Origin: Silene noctiflora
Lineage: Eukaryota; Streptophyta; Magnoliopsida; Caryophyllales; Caryophyllaceae
Reading direction: 5' to 3'
Assembly (NCBI GenBank): GCA_009801015.1
Contig: VHZZ01000090.1
Location: forward strand, 11,555-41,855
Length of the DNA: 30,301 bases
The notes beneath the pieces are model-generated. The model was not told the origin of the DNA and did no database searches. It was given only the letters and a program-made list of their open reading frames with translations. How positions within the stretch are numbered: position 1 is the first letter of the stretch; each line of letters begins with the position of its first letter. Of the stretch, positions 29,957 to 30,301 are shown piece by piece. The position numbers and the translations under genes were made by a program.

Positions 29957-30150
29957 CCGGCGGACGGTAACCCGGCCGGGACAACACCAAAGGCAAAAAA
30001 ACTGCATTTGAATCAGAAACATTCCCACCGGCGGACGGTAACCCAGCTGGAACAACACCAAAGGCAAAAAAACTGCATTTGAATCAGAAACATTCTCAAC
30101 CGGTGTTATCACCGGCGGGCTCGGACAACACCAAAAGGCAAAATTCACAA
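29957..30150 (+). repeat. 71-bp GC-rich tandem repeat
   Basis: A unit beginning ccggcggacggtaaccc and containing acaacaccaaaggcaaaaaa then ctgcatttgaatcagaaaca starts at 29957 and again at 30028, nearly identical. A third, diverged copy follows (about 30099-30150). The sequence 29840-29956 (cagccgggcaaccggccgcc) looks like an older unit. Confidence 0.8.
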
Positions 30151-30301
30151 AAGAAGCAGAAACTCTCCCCGCCGGTGACTACCCCGTCCGCCGGTCGACC
30201 GGCCCAGACATCAACATTGAAGGAATTGCTGCGTTTTGCTTTATGATTGGTGTCGTTTTGATTAATCGTTTTTTGGGCATTGAAGAATGAAGAAGAAGAC
30301 G

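Larger units (their letters stand above)
29132..30301 (+). mobile_element. Probable LTR retrotransposon start (partial)
   Basis: From tgataagtagcatttagccgcattttac onward, the composition is that of LTR and leader regions of plant Ty3/gypsy elements: AT-rich start, short (tta) repeats near 29274-29290, a low-complexity block and GC-rich tandem repeats. The element runs off the window, so neither a second LTR nor coding sequence can be shown. A link to the LTR-end-like stretch at 1-396 is possible but untested. Confidence 0.35.

Noticed and set aside
29772..30148. ORFs in the 71-bp repeat region
   Set aside because: Open frames created by GC-rich tandem repeats; the two strands give equally repetitive proteins.

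Overview
The window is nuclear plant DNA: plant-type MADS-box and leucine-rich-repeat (LRR) genes, GT-AG introns, nuclear tRNA genes, LTR retrotransposon debris, MITEs, a Helitron and a hAT-like element. Repeated 'acggagta' tracts and the style of the repeats suggest a Caryophyllales species (for example Silene or an amaranth relative). That placement is inference, not proof.

Layout. 1-1450: retrotransposon remnants, with an LTR-end-like stretch followed by a truncated, frameshifted Ty1/copia reverse transcriptase-RNase H and its polypurine tract. 2744-4789: a B-class floral MADS gene of the TM6 (paleoAP3) lineage, + strand. Its exons have canonical lengths, except that the usual fifth and sixth exons are one exon and the conserved C-terminal motif is cut off by a stop. 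A perfect CArG box lies 112 bp upstream, and intron 2 holds a tRNA-derived SINE and a Stowaway-like MITE. 6797-8083: an intronless secreted LRR protein, with a Mutator-type MITE just downstream (9-bp target duplication). 8441-12768: repeat-rich DNA with a SINE-like tRNA relic, a Helitron with two alternative 5' ends, and a foldback.

12841-25120: a tandem array of four intronless, same-strand paralogues (642, 619, 625 and 616 aa). They are secreted, kinase-less LRR proteins related to polygalacturonase-inhibitor/DRT100-type proteins. The duplicated units include the promoters: three genes share upstream blocks with a TATA box 42-50 bp before the ATG and W-box cores. A fourth, orphan promoter block between the second and third genes ends in a scrap of LRR coding sequence, which points to a lost array member. 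Beside it a 704-bp hAT-like element (12-bp ends, 8-bp target duplication) interrupts a GAACT minisatellite. Two identical tRNA-Gly(GCC) genes lie downstream of the first and last array members.

25898-27445, minus strand: the last two recognisable exons of a COA1-like (cytochrome oxidase assembly protein 1 domain) gene. A decayed copy of its last exon lies between the third and fourth array genes (22379-22628), so local duplication probably carried the edge of this neighbour with the LRR gene. 28550-30301: an unassigned ORF, then DNA resembling the start of another LTR retrotransposon with ATC-rich sequence and a GC-rich 71-bp tandem repeat.

The TM6 gene (petal/stamen identity) and the LRR array (probable cell-wall or defence recognition) have no evident functional link. 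The dominant story is birth-and-death evolution of the LRR array.
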